Source of the DNA: Candidatus Solibacter sp.
GTDB taxonomy: Bacteria; Acidobacteriota; Terriglobia; Bryobacterales; Bryobacteraceae
Length of the DNA stretch: 64,000 nucleotides
NCBI GenBank assembly: GCA_013822245.1
Contig: PNKE01000050.1
Span: 1 to 64,000, forward strand
Direction of reading: 5' to 3'
Part shown: one piece after another, positions 18,987-26,014 of the stretch
Layout of the letters: every line of letters begins with the position of its first letter
How positions within the stretch are numbered: the stretch's first letter is position 1
Notes under the pieces: generated by a model
The model's database searches: none
What the model was told of the DNA's origin: nothing
What the model saw: the letters and a program-made list of their open reading frames with translations, nothing else
Position numbers and translations under genes: made by a program

Positions 18987-19961
18987 TCAGCCGTGTCTAC
19001 GGCTTTCGAAGGCCCAGGCGCTGGCGATCATGTCATCCAAATTGGGTATGGCGGGCGTCCAGCCCAATTGAGTCCGTAACTTAGAGGAATCCGCGACGAG
19101 TTCCGGCGGGTCGCCGTCGCGGCGTGCGCCCAGGGTCCAGGGGACCTTTGCGCCGGTGACGCGTTCGGCGGCATCGATCACCTGGCGGACCGAATGGCCC
19201 TCACCTGTGCCGGCGTTGAAGATTCCGCTCGCCGCCCCGGCGAGCAGGTGGTCGAGGCCGGCGGCATGGGCCGAGGCGAGGTCGGAGACGTGGATGTAGT
19301 CGCGGATGCAGGTGCCGTCGGGCGTGGCGTAGTCGCCGCCGAAGACGGTGACTGGGCGGCCGGTGCGGATGGCCTGGAACAGGAGAGGGATCAGGTGGGT
19401 TTCGGGTTCGTGCTCTTCGCCGGTGCCGGCTTCCGCGTCGGCGCCGCAGGCGTTGAAATAACGCAGGATGATGTGGCGGAGGCCGGAGCAGCGGTCCATC
19501 CACCCGAGGGCGGTTTCGGCCATGAGCTTCGATTCGCCGTAGGGGCTGACCGGCCGCAAGTGGGCGGTTTCGGGGATCGGAACCGAGTCGGGGTCGCCGT
19601 AGACGGCGGCGGTGGAGGAAAAAACGATGTTGCGGACGCCGGCCTGGCGCATGGCGGCGAGCAGGTTCAGCGTGCCGGCGACGTTGTTATGGAAGTACTT
19701 TTCGGCCTCGCGAACCGACTCCCCGACGGCGATAAAGGCGGCGAAGTGGATGACGGCGTCGAACGGGGCGGAGGCGAACAGGGCGTCCAGCGCCGGGCGG
19801 TCATGGAGGGAAAGAACGTGAAGGCGGCCATCGGGGACGTTGTGCCGGTAGCCTTTGGAGAGGTCGTCGGCCACGGTGACGTCATGGCCCAGACGGAGAA
19901 GGTGGTGGGTGGTGTGAGAGCCGATGTAGCCGGCCCCGCCGGTGACCAGGATTCGCGCCAT
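18987..19961 (-). CDS. galE: UDP-glucose 4-epimerase
   Basis: A 324-residue short-chain dehydrogenase/reductase-type epimerase that interconverts UDP-glucose and UDP-galactose, supplying polysaccharide precursors. Visible: the NAD motif ILVTGGAGYIGSHT, the AAFIAVGESV segment, catalytic Ser in FSSTAAVYG, and the YxxxK pair in SPYGESKLM, with RYFNACGAD and a C-terminal LGWTP. Start choice is uncertain: ATG 19961 (MARILVTGG) has no ribosome site because a strong hairpin abuts it, while ATG 19985 lies in the hairpin loop with AGGAGG about 11 bases upstream and would add eight residues. Confidence 0.95.
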   Translation of the reverse strand: MARILVTGGAGYIGSHTTHHLLRLGHDVTVADDLSKGYRHNVPDGRLHVLSLHDRPALDALFASAPFDAVIHFAAFIAVGESVREAEKYFHNNVAGTLNLLAAMRQAGVRNIVFSSTAAVYGDPDSVPIPETAHLRPVSPYGESKLMAETALGWMDRCSGLRHIILRYFNACGADAEAGTGEEHEPETHLIPLLFQAIRTGRPVTVFGGDYATPDGTCIRDYIHVSDLASAHAAGLDHLLAGAASGIFNAGTGEGHSVRQVIDAAERVTGAKVPWTLGARRDGDPPELVADSSKLRTQLGWTPAIPNLDDMIASAWAFESRRHG

Positions 19962-20002
19962 AAGAAAGAGGAGGTCCGGATCCATGGGGATCCGAACCTC
20001 CT
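19962..20002 (-). terminator. Strong hairpin after the peroxidase gene / galE leader
   Basis: A near-perfect 15-bp inverted repeat, 19969-19983 against 19988-20002, with a four-base loop and a single mismatch. On the minus strand it is followed by CTTTCTT, so it can terminate the glutathione peroxidase transcript, whose stop is 25 bases upstream. The same stem holds AGGAGG on one arm and CCTCCT on the other, with an ATG in the loop, so it could also control galE translation. Confidence 0.65.
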
Positions 20003-20027
20003 AAGGTAGCAGAATCCGCGGTTCAGG

Positions 20028-20561
20028 CTACTTCAGAAGCTGTTCGATGGCGGCGGCGAGGTCAGCGGAATCGGGCGCGACCTTGGATTCAAAGCGCTGG
20101 ACCACTTTGCCGTCCTTGCCGGCGAGGAACTTGGTGAAGTTCCATTTCACGTCGCCGCCCTGGGCCGAGGTGAGGTAGGCATACAGGGGCGTCATGTCGG
20201 CGCCTTTGACGCTGACTTTCGACAGGACGGGGAAGGTGACGTTGTAGGTGCGGGTGCAGAAGGTCTTGATCTCGGCGTCGGAGCCGGGTTCCTGGCCGCC
20301 GAAGTTGTTGGCCGGAACGCCGACCACCACCAGGCCGCGGCTCCTGTACTTCTGGTAGAGGGCTTCGAGGCCGGCGTATTGGGGCGTGTAGCCGCAGCGG
20401 CTGGCGACGTTGACCACGAGCACGGCCTTGCCTTTCAACTGAGAGAAAGCAAAGGCATTGCCGTCGATGTCCTTCAATTGAAAATCGTGGATTGAGTTGG
20501 CGGCGAAGGCGGGAGTGGCCATGAGGAAAGCTCCGAGCAGCAGAGAGTGCAAACGCGTCAT
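20028..20561 (-). CDS. Exported glutathione-peroxidase-family thiol peroxidase
   Basis: A 177-residue protein of the BtuE/GPx family with a signal peptide (LLLGAFLMATPAFAA), so it probably acts in the periplasm. The catalytic tetrad is visible: Cys in NVASRCGYTPQY (Cys in place of Sec), Gln in NNFGGQEPGS, Trp and Asn in VKWNFTKFLAG. A further Cys in KTFCTRTYNVTFPV is at the place of the resolving cysteine of thioredoxin-dependent GPx, so thioredoxin rather than glutathione is the more likely reductant (family knowledge). A strong hairpin follows its stop. It lies 40 bases downstream of the short membrane protein gene. Confidence 0.92.
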   Translation of the reverse strand: MTRLHSLLLGAFLMATPAFAANSIHDFQLKDIDGNAFAFSQLKGKAVLVVNVASRCGYTPQYAGLEALYQKYRSRGLVVVGVPANNFGGQEPGSDAEIKTFCTRTYNVTFPVLSKVSVKGADMTPLYAYLTSAQGGDVKWNFTKFLAGKDGKVVQRFESKVAPDSADLAAAIEQLLK

Positions 20562-20601
20562 GTATGTCCAGATGCTTGCGCCGCAACTGTAGGTTTAAGT
20601 T

Positions 20602-21009
20602 TCAGCGGCGAACGAGCTTGAGCAAGGGGAGCAGGGCGGTGAGGAAGCCCATGAAAGTGATGGGCGGCAGACTGCCGGGCCATTTGGAGGGGGTGAGCCA
20701 GCCGGGCAGGCCGATGACGAGACAGTGGACGGCGGTCAGGGCGAGGCCGAGCAATCCGAAGCGGCGGGCATCCGTCTTGTCAGCAATGAGATAGGCGGAG
20801 GCGAGAAGGGCGGCGGCGGTCCAACTGAGGGCCTTGTTTGTGGTCCAGAGGGGGAACCAGTCCCAGGGAGAGGCGCCGAAGAGGTGGTAACGGAAAGTGG
20901 AATCGGCCAAAGTGATGGCGAGGATGACGGCGGTGGCAGGGTACGGCTTGACGGCTCTGGGGCAGGCGGTGCGAGTAAGTCCGGCTTCCGATATCCTCTC
21001 ACGGAGAAT
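20602..21009 (-). CDS. Short ferric-reductase-like membrane protein, start uncertain
   Basis: The frame encodes about four hydrophobic helices: VILAITLADSTFRYHLFG, the stretch from NKALSW to SAYLIAD, FGLLGLALTAVHCLVIGLP, and ITFMGFLTALLPLLKLV. The segment FRYHLF...PWDWFPLWTTNKALSW followed by RRFGLLGLALTAVH resembles the first half of ferric-reductase-like transmembrane domains, with two His residues (YHLF and AVHC) as candidate haem ligands. The protein then ends, so it looks like a truncated half-domain. No ATG, GTG or TTG starts this frame in the right place: candidates are ATT at 21009, an ATG at 21102 inside the divergent rluD-type gene, or a TTG at 20910 that would remove the first helix. 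It could be a decayed gene. Confidence 0.5.
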   Translation of the reverse strand: MLRERISEAGLTRTACPRAVKPYPATAVILAITLADSTFRYHLFGASPWDWFPLWTTNKALSWTAAALLASAYLIADKTDARRFGLLGLALTAVHCLVIGLPGWLTPSKWPGSLPPITFMGFLTALLPLLKLVRR

Positions 21010-21048
21010 GGCCGATGCGCGGGGCGGGAGGGACGAGTAGTCTGAAGA

Positions 21049-21963
21049 GTGGTGGAGACGTTTACGGTAACGGCGGAGAAAGCGGGCGCGCGGCTGGACC
21101 ATTATCTGGCGGCGATGATGCCGGCCTACAGCCGGGCGCGGGTGCAGGAGTGGATCGATGCGGGGCGCGTGCGGGTGGATGGGGCGGCGAGGAAGGCGTC
21201 GTACAAGCTGCGCGGGGGCGAGGCGGTGGAGGTGGAGCCGGCGGTGCGGAAGCCGCTGAGGGCCGCGCCGGAGGATATTGCGCTGGAGATCCTCCATGAA
21301 GACGCCGATGTGGTGGCGATCAACAAGCCGGCCGGGATGGTGGTTCATGCAGGCGCGGGGCGGCACGAGGGGACGCTGGTGAATGCGCTTCTGCACCATT
21401 TCGGGACGTTGTCGGGGGTGGGCGGGGAGTTGAGGCCGGGGATTGTCCACCGGCTGGACAAGGGCACCAGCGGGGTGATGCTGGCTGCGAGGCATGACGC
21501 GGCGCACCGGGAACTGGCGCGGCAGTTTGCGTCGAGGACGGTGGAGAAGACGTATCTGGCGCTGGTGGAGGGCGTGGTGAGGCAGGAGACGGGCAGGATC
21601 GACAGGCGGATCACGCGCGATCCGGTGCGCAGGACGCGGATGACGGCGCGTTTGGAGACCGGCCGGGAAGCGCACACGGCATACCGGGTGCTGGAGCGGT
21701 TCGGCCGGTACACGCTGCTGGAGGTGAAGATCGGGACGGGCAGGACGCATCAGATCCGGGTGCATCTGTCGTCGATCGGCCACCCGATCGCGGGGGACAC
21801 GCTGTATGGGGCGGCGGCGAACCCGGACGGGATGGCGGCGTTGGGGCGTCCGTGGCTGCATTCGCACAGGTTGAAGTTCGTCCTGCCATCGACGGGAGCG
21901 GAGATCACAATCGAGGCGGCGGCGCCGGAAGAGCTTGAGGCGTGGAAACGTGGACTCCTATAA
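21049..21963 (+). CDS. RluA/RluD-family pseudouridine synthase
   Basis: A 304-residue RNA-modifying enzyme that isomerises specific uridines, probably in 23S rRNA. An N-terminal S4 domain (GARLDHYLAAMMPAYSRARVQEWI, residues 10-70) is followed by the catalytic domain with the family motif GIVHRLDKGTSGVML, whose Asp is the nucleophile, and IGTGRTHQIRVHLSSIGHPIAGD. S4 plus this motif is the RluD/RluC arrangement; RluD is most likely but the exact target is not proven. It begins with GTG GTG, the first at 21049. The VWFA gene follows 18 bases after its stop. Confidence 0.92.
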   Translation: MVETFTVTAEKAGARLDHYLAAMMPAYSRARVQEWIDAGRVRVDGAARKASYKLRGGEAVEVEPAVRKPLRAAPEDIALEILHEDADVVAINKPAGMVVHAGAGRHEGTLVNALLHHFGTLSGVGGELRPGIVHRLDKGTSGVMLAARHDAAHRELARQFASRTVEKTYLALVEGVVRQETGRIDRRITRDPVRRTRMTARLETGREAHTAYRVLERFGRYTLLEVKIGTGRTHQIRVHLSSIGHPIAGDTLYGAAANPDGMAALGRPWLHSHRLKFVLPSTGAEITIEAAAPEELEAWKRGLL

Positions 21964-21981
21964 TCGAGTCAGGGAGATCCG

Positions 21982-22911
21982 ATGAACCCCACCCGACGCG
22001 CTTTCTGTCTAGGACTGCCCGCTGCCGGCGCCATGCTGGGCCGGCAACAGGCGGCGCAACCGCCGATTGACCCGACACAGACGATCACCCTCGAGGTGAC
22101 GCGCGTGAACCTGCTGTTCACGGTGTCGGACAAGAAGGGGCGGTTTGTAACCGATCTCAAGGCACCGGACTTCGAGGTGTTTGAGGGCAAGCGCCAGCAG
22201 AAGATCCTCGACTTCCTGGCCGAATCCGACATGCCGCTGCGCATCGCCCTGGTGATCGACACCAGTAACAGCATCAAGAACCGCTTCAAGTTCCAGCTTG
22301 AGGCGGCAAGCGAGTTTCTGAACAGCGTCCTTCGTCCAGACAAGGACAGAGCGCTGATTTACAGTTACGACACAACGGCGGAACTGGTGCAGCCGCTGAC
22401 CAGCGACACTTACCTGTTGGGCAAAAAGCTGATGAATCTGAGGGCGGGCGGCGGGACGTCGATGTTCGACGCGCTGGGCGAGGCCTGCCGGGACCATCTT
22501 GGCAAGGAGCAACCGCGGCACCGGTTCCGGCGGGCGGTGATCATCATCGGCGACGGCGAGGACAACAACAGCCGGTTTTCGCGCGACCAGGCTCTGGAGC
22601 AGGCGCATAAGTCCGACGTGGTGGTCTACTCGATTTCCACCAACATCACCCGCCAGGAGACCGACGGCGACAAGATTCTGAAGTACCTGGCCGAAGAGAC
22701 CGGCGGGCTGGCGTTTTTCCCGTTCAAGGCGGATGATCTGATCCAGGATTTCGAGAACCTGGCCAACGAGTTGCGCAGTCAGTACAGCATCATGTACCGG
22801 CCGGAGCCGATGCACACCGACGGGCTGTATCACGAGGTCAGGATCAGGCTGAAATCACGCAAGGGCTTGGAAGTCCGCTCACGCAAGGGGTATTACGCGC
22901 CGCGCTCGTAA
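21982..22911 (+). CDS. VWFA-related protein of the acidobacterial family
   Basis: A 309-residue protein with a Tat-like N terminus (TRRAFCLGLPAAG) and a von Willebrand A domain. It opens ITLEVTRVNLLFTVSDKKGRFVTDL, the lead-in characteristic of the Acidobacteria-specific VWFA-related family, followed by the metal-ion-dependent adhesion site IDTSNS, GGGTSMFDAL and IIIGDGEDNNS. It ends VRSRKGYYAP, a common ending in that family. Role unknown; thought to act outside the cytoplasm. GGGAGAT lies six bases before the ATG. This gene is the best taxonomic pointer in the window. Confidence 0.9.
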   Translation: MNPTRRAFCLGLPAAGAMLGRQQAAQPPIDPTQTITLEVTRVNLLFTVSDKKGRFVTDLKAPDFEVFEGKRQQKILDFLAESDMPLRIALVIDTSNSIKNRFKFQLEAASEFLNSVLRPDKDRALIYSYDTTAELVQPLTSDTYLLGKKLMNLRAGGGTSMFDALGEACRDHLGKEQPRHRFRRAVIIIGDGEDNNSRFSRDQALEQAHKSDVVVYSISTNITRQETDGDKILKYLAEETGGLAFFPFKADDLIQDFENLANELRSQYSIMYRPEPMHTDGLYHEVRIRLKSRKGLEVRSRKGYYAPRS

Positions 22912-22930
22912 GCGAACCGCGGGAGAAAGC

Positions 22931-22963
22931 AGAAAGCCCGCGGCCGGGAGACGGCGGCGGGCT
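22931..22963. terminator. Hairpin between convergent genes
   Basis: A 7-bp stem (22935-22941 with 22957-22963) lies between the VWFA gene and the convergent gene at 22986-23636. On the minus strand the stem is followed by TTCTGCTTTC, a loose T-rich run, so it most likely ends the minus-strand transcript; it may also stop the + strand one. Confidence 0.5.
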
Positions 22964-22985
22964 ATTCGCATTCTGTGACGTTTGA

Positions 22986-23636
22986 TTAGCGGACAGCAGT
23001 GAGCGGGATGGCGCCATCGGGACCGGCGGCGGCGCCCTTCATGCCTTCGCCATCCTTGGCGAGTTTCAGGGTGTAGACGGCGTTGCCGGCGTCGATGGTG
23101 ACGGTGAGGTTGCCGCTCTCCATGGCGACGGTGGCCGGGACCTGCATGCCGTCGGGGGTGACGAGCGAGCCGGACCACTTGCCGCCCTCTTCCTTGAGTT
23201 CAAGGTCGACCTTGATGGGGTCGCGGTCGGGGCGGGCGGCGGTGAGTTTCCACTTGCCGGTGTAGAAAGCGTTCGACCCGGCCGCGGCGGCCTCGGCGAT
23301 GCGGACGGCCGAGATGGGACCGGTGTCGCCGGTGTCGGCCACCCAGTTTCCGGCCAGTTTGTCACCGTCGAGCCTGGCTTTGAGGTTGACGCCGGTTTCG
23401 CCCCACATCAGGCGGAGGGAGAGTTGGCCGTCGGCAAAGGCGACATTGGAGACAGGCAGTTTCTGGTCGCCGATGCTGAGATTGACTTCCACCTTGCCGG
23501 CAGATTCGGCGACAACGAGAAGGGTCTTGATCTTCTCGCCATCGGCCGTGGTTGAGGTGACGTCCCAGCGGCCGGCGATGCCGGCGAATGCGGGGACGGT
23601 GAGGAGGATCGTGAGTGCGAAGCGAGCGAATGTCAT
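22986..23636 (-). CDS. Exported protein with two tandem beta-domains
   Basis: A 216-residue protein with a signal peptide (FALTILLTVPAFAG). The mature part contains two similar halves, each starting G-(R/K)-W-(D/K)-(V/L)-T and rich in alternating beta-strands: the first begins AGRWDVTST near residue 21 and the second TGKWKLTAA near residue 125. Both have matching SxxLxxxDGxxVPxxxxxxxxGxLxxxxxxG-like spacing, suggesting internal duplication of a lipocalin-like or small beta-sandwich domain. No named family recognised. GAGGT lies upstream of the ATG. It stands alone, convergent with the VWFA gene and upstream of the cytochrome pair. Confidence 0.7.
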   Translation of the reverse strand: MTFARFALTILLTVPAFAGIAGRWDVTSTTADGEKIKTLLVVAESAGKVEVNLSIGDQKLPVSNVAFADGQLSLRLMWGETGVNLKARLDGDKLAGNWVADTGDTGPISAVRIAEAAAAGSNAFYTGKWKLTAARPDRDPIKVDLELKEEGGKWSGSLVTPDGMQVPATVAMESGNLTVTIDAGNAVYTLKLAKDGEGMKGAAAGPDGAIPLTAVR

Positions 23637-23809
23637 AGGGGGTAACCTCTTTCATTCTAATCACAGCGCCGGTGGATGCGCCTGAGCCGGTGATGTAAAT
23701 TAAAACGCCGGCGGCCGATCCGATGGACCCGCCGCCAGTCGTTGGTTCGCGGAACGGTGCGATATTTCCGCTGCTCGGGCCAGGAGCAGATGGCTTTCAC
23801 GTCCTCGGC

Positions 23810-24208
23810 TTAAAGTTTGGCCTCGGGGTGGGCCGGGAGGTAGCGAGGCAGAGGCATATCGCCGCGTGTGACCTCGATGCAGGCTTCGGTCATGCGCAGG
23901 GCGGTGACTTCGGGCGAAATGCCGCGCCATTGGGAAAAGTTCAGATTGGCGCGGCCTATGGCGACACCGCGGGCGACGAGGAACGACGCCGGGGCGATGC
24001 GGCTGTACCAGGGCCAGGCGGTGCGGTTGGTGTGGCAGTCGCGGCAACCGCGGCCGATGACGTTCATGACCTCGGCGGGCGGTTTGGCGACAGCGGCGAA
24101 GGTGGCTGCGGGATCTTCAGGCGGATTGGCGGTTTCTGGCCCGAGGAACTGCATCACGATAATGACGGCGACGAGCAGGGGCAGGCCGCAGGCGATGAGC
24201 TTCTTCAT
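23810..24208 (-). CDS. Haem-binding-domain cytochrome c, early stop
   Basis: A 132-residue exported mono-haem protein: an N-terminal hydrophobic anchor (LIACGLPLLVAVIIVMQFLG) followed by the haem motif CRDCH inside GCRDCHTNRTAWPWYSRIAP, and VARGVAIGRANLNFSQW, all typical of the haem-binding domain family (PF14376-like). The frame stops with TAA after PAHPEAKL, but the same frame continues AEDVKAICSWPEQR to about 23657, which looks like the usual C-terminal end of the family. Thus it is either naturally shortened or carries a nonsense change. It lies 15 bases downstream of the di-haem peroxidase gene, so they are probably co-expressed. Confidence 0.85.
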   Translation of the reverse strand: MKKLIACGLPLLVAVIIVMQFLGPETANPPEDPAATFAAVAKPPAEVMNVIGRGCRDCHTNRTAWPWYSRIAPASFLVARGVAIGRANLNFSQWRGISPEVTALRMTEACIEVTRGDMPLPRYLPAHPEAKL

Positions 24209-24223
24209 CGATTTGACGCCTGT

Positions 24224-25261
24224 TTAGCTCTTGTCGGGTTTCGGCGTGTTGGGGCCGCTGGGCGGAAGTTCGGGTTTCCTGATGTAATCGGCCGGGATCT
24301 CGCCGGTGAGCGACTTGAGCCAGGCGATGATGGCCTTCACCTGTTCGTCCTTGAGAGGCGCGCCCAACTGATATTCGCCCATCTGTTTGACGGATTCGAC
24401 GAGGGTGACGACCTTGCCGTCGTGGAAGTAGGGTCCGGTCTTTTCGATGTTGCGCAGCGACGGGACCTTGAAGAAGAACTTGTCACCCTCCTCTTTTGTC
24501 ACTTTGGCGCGGCCTTCGTCCTTCAGTTCGGGATAGGCCTTGGCAAGCCCCAGTTTCTGATAGAGGTTGCCGCCAATGAGGACGCCCATGTGGCAGGTCT
24601 GGCAGCCGGCTTCGAGGAAGGCGTTGAAGCCGGCCTTCTCCTCGTTTGTGAGGGCGGCGTCGCCTTTGAGGAACTTGTCCCAGCGGGAGGGGGTGAGCAG
24701 GCCGCGCTCGAAAGTACCGATGGCGTTGGCGATGTTGTCGTAGGTGATGGGGTCCTTCTGATCGGGGAAGGCGGCCTTGAAGGCGGCGGCGTAGCCGGGG
24801 ATGGATTTCATGACGGCGACGACGCGCTTCTCGTCGGGCATGGCCATTTCGACGGGGTTGAGGATGGGGCCCTTGGCCTGTTCCTCGACGTCGGCGGCGC
24901 GGCCGTCCCAGAACTGAGTGAAATGGAGGGCGGCGTTATAGACCGTAGGCGAGTTGCGGTCGCCTTTCCGGCCCTTGTGGCCGCCGGAGGTGGGCTGGTT
25001 GTCGACGCCGTATTTGTCGAGCAGGTGGCAGTCGTTGCAGGCGATGTCATGGCCCTTGGAGAGGCGGGGTTCGTAATAGAGCATGCGGCCGAGGGCGACG
25101 CGTTCGGCTTCGGGACCGCCAGGTTTGACGTCGACCCTGGCGGGCAGGGGCTTGAACAGTCTGAGCCTGGAGGCGTCGATTTCGACGTTTTTCGATGCGG
25201 GGTCCGAGCCGCAGCCGGACAGCGCGAGAGCCAGGAGAAGGAGCAATGGGATCATGCGCAT
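24224..25261 (-). CDS. Di-haem cytochrome c peroxidase, lipoprotein (MauG/CcpA family)
   Basis: A 345-residue lipoprotein (MRMIPLLLLLALALSGCGSD; lipobox Cys in LSGC). Two haem motifs are present, CNDCH in DIACNDCHLL and CQTCH in EAGCQTCHMG, with RNSPTVYNAALH and FKVPSLRNIEKTGPYFHDG typical of bacterial di-haem peroxidases. These reduce hydrogen peroxide in the periplasm with electrons from small cytochromes. The start at 25261 has a GAGGA ribosome site; a longer reading to 25405 only adds unconserved residues. The haem-binding cytochrome follows. A 10-bp palindrome sits just upstream. Confidence 0.92.
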   Translation of the reverse strand: MRMIPLLLLLALALSGCGSDPASKNVEIDASRLRLFKPLPARVDVKPGGPEAERVALGRMLYYEPRLSKGHDIACNDCHLLDKYGVDNQPTSGGHKGRKGDRNSPTVYNAALHFTQFWDGRAADVEEQAKGPILNPVEMAMPDEKRVVAVMKSIPGYAAAFKAAFPDQKDPITYDNIANAIGTFERGLLTPSRWDKFLKGDAALTNEEKAGFNAFLEAGCQTCHMGVLIGGNLYQKLGLAKAYPELKDEGRAKVTKEEGDKFFFKVPSLRNIEKTGPYFHDGKVVTLVESVKQMGEYQLGAPLKDEQVKAIIAWLKSLTGEIPADYIRKPELPPSGPNTPKPDKS

Positions 25262-25272
25262 CTTTAGTCCTC

Positions 25273-25282
25273 TATGTACATA
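25273..25282. promoter_or_regulatory. TATGTACATA palindrome upstream of the peroxidase gene
   Basis: A perfect 10-bp palindrome centred about 17 bases before the peroxidase ATG, in an AT-rich pocket that also offers TATATG as a -10-like hexamer on the minus strand. It could be an operator or promoter core. No regulator is identified. Confidence 0.35.
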
Positions 25283-25421
25283 TACACCTTGAAGGACCGA
25301 TGGCGCCGTGGCGCGAAAAGCGGCCTGGCGCGGGCGCTGGACAGTGGAGATCAGCGAAACGTAGGATGCAGGAACTGTTTTGATGCGCGGCGAGCCGGGC
25401 GCCACCCCGGTTGCTTCTGAC

Positions 25422-25443
25422 TTTCAGATTTGATTATCTGAAA
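25422..25443. promoter_or_regulatory. TTTCAGAT-N6-ATCTGAAA inverted repeat upstream of hoxE
   Basis: A perfect 8-bp inverted repeat with a six-base AT-rich spacer, 22 bases before the hoxE ATG, in the 204-base gap between the divergent peroxidase and hydrogenase operons. Such symmetry in otherwise GC-rich DNA suggests a dimeric regulator site or a 5' leader hairpin. Confidence 0.45.
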
Positions 25444-25465
25444 AGTACAGAAAGGAGCGCTCCGG

Positions 25466-25999
25466 ATGATGGTGGCCGACAGCGTGGAGTTGAAAAGGGA
25501 AGACCGGGAGTTCATTGACTCGCTTGTGTCGAAGCACCGGGGGCGGCCCGGGATGCTGCTGACGATTCTGGAGTCGATCCAGGAGAACCACCCGCAGCGC
25601 TACCTGCCGGACGATTTCCTCGAGTATCTGGCGGCGCGGATGGGGATGCCGACGGCGCAGGTCTATTCGGTAGTGACCTTCTATTCGTTGTTCAATCTGA
25701 AGCCGCAGGGCAAGCACACGGTGTGCATCTGCCGCGGGACGGCGTGTCACACGCGGGGGTCGTTGAGGCTGCTGGAGGGAGTCAGGCTGCAGCTTGGCCT
25801 GAGAGAAGGAGAGGAAGAGGGCTCGGCGGACAAGATGACGGGCACGACGGCCGACGGCAAGTTCACGGTGCGGACGGTGGCCTGTTTCGGCCAGTGCGCG
25901 CTGGCGCCGGTGGCCGAGGTGGATCACCGGATACTGGGCCACGTGAACGAGAGGGCGCTGGAGCGCGAAGTGGAATATTTGAGGAAAGCCCGGCGGTAA
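25466..25999 (+). CDS. hoxE: NAD-linked hydrogenase subunit HoxE (NuoE-like 2Fe-2S protein)
   Basis: A 177-residue thioredoxin-like [2Fe-2S] protein homologous to complex I NuoE. After a helical N-terminal part (PGMLLTILESIQENHP, YLAARMGMPTAQVYSVVTFYSLF) it has the cluster cysteines in CRGTACHTRGS and CFGQC. It relays electrons at the diaphorase end of the bidirectional hydrogenase. A Gly/Glu-rich insert (about residues 113-125) separates the cysteine pairs. GAAAGGAG precedes the ATG ATG start. It is first in a five-gene operon; the next gene begins 15 bases after its stop. Confidence 0.92.
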   Translation: MMVADSVELKREDREFIDSLVSKHRGRPGMLLTILESIQENHPQRYLPDDFLEYLAARMGMPTAQVYSVVTFYSLFNLKPQGKHTVCICRGTACHTRGSLRLLEGVRLQLGLREGEEEGSADKMTGTTADGKFTVRTVACFGQCALAPVAEVDHRILGHVNERALEREVEYLRKARR

Positions 26000-26014
26000 G
26001 GGGAGAGGTGGAAG

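Noticed and set aside
25391-25414. Possible sigma-54 promoter before hoxE
   Set aside because: TTGC is present but no GG at the required spacing.
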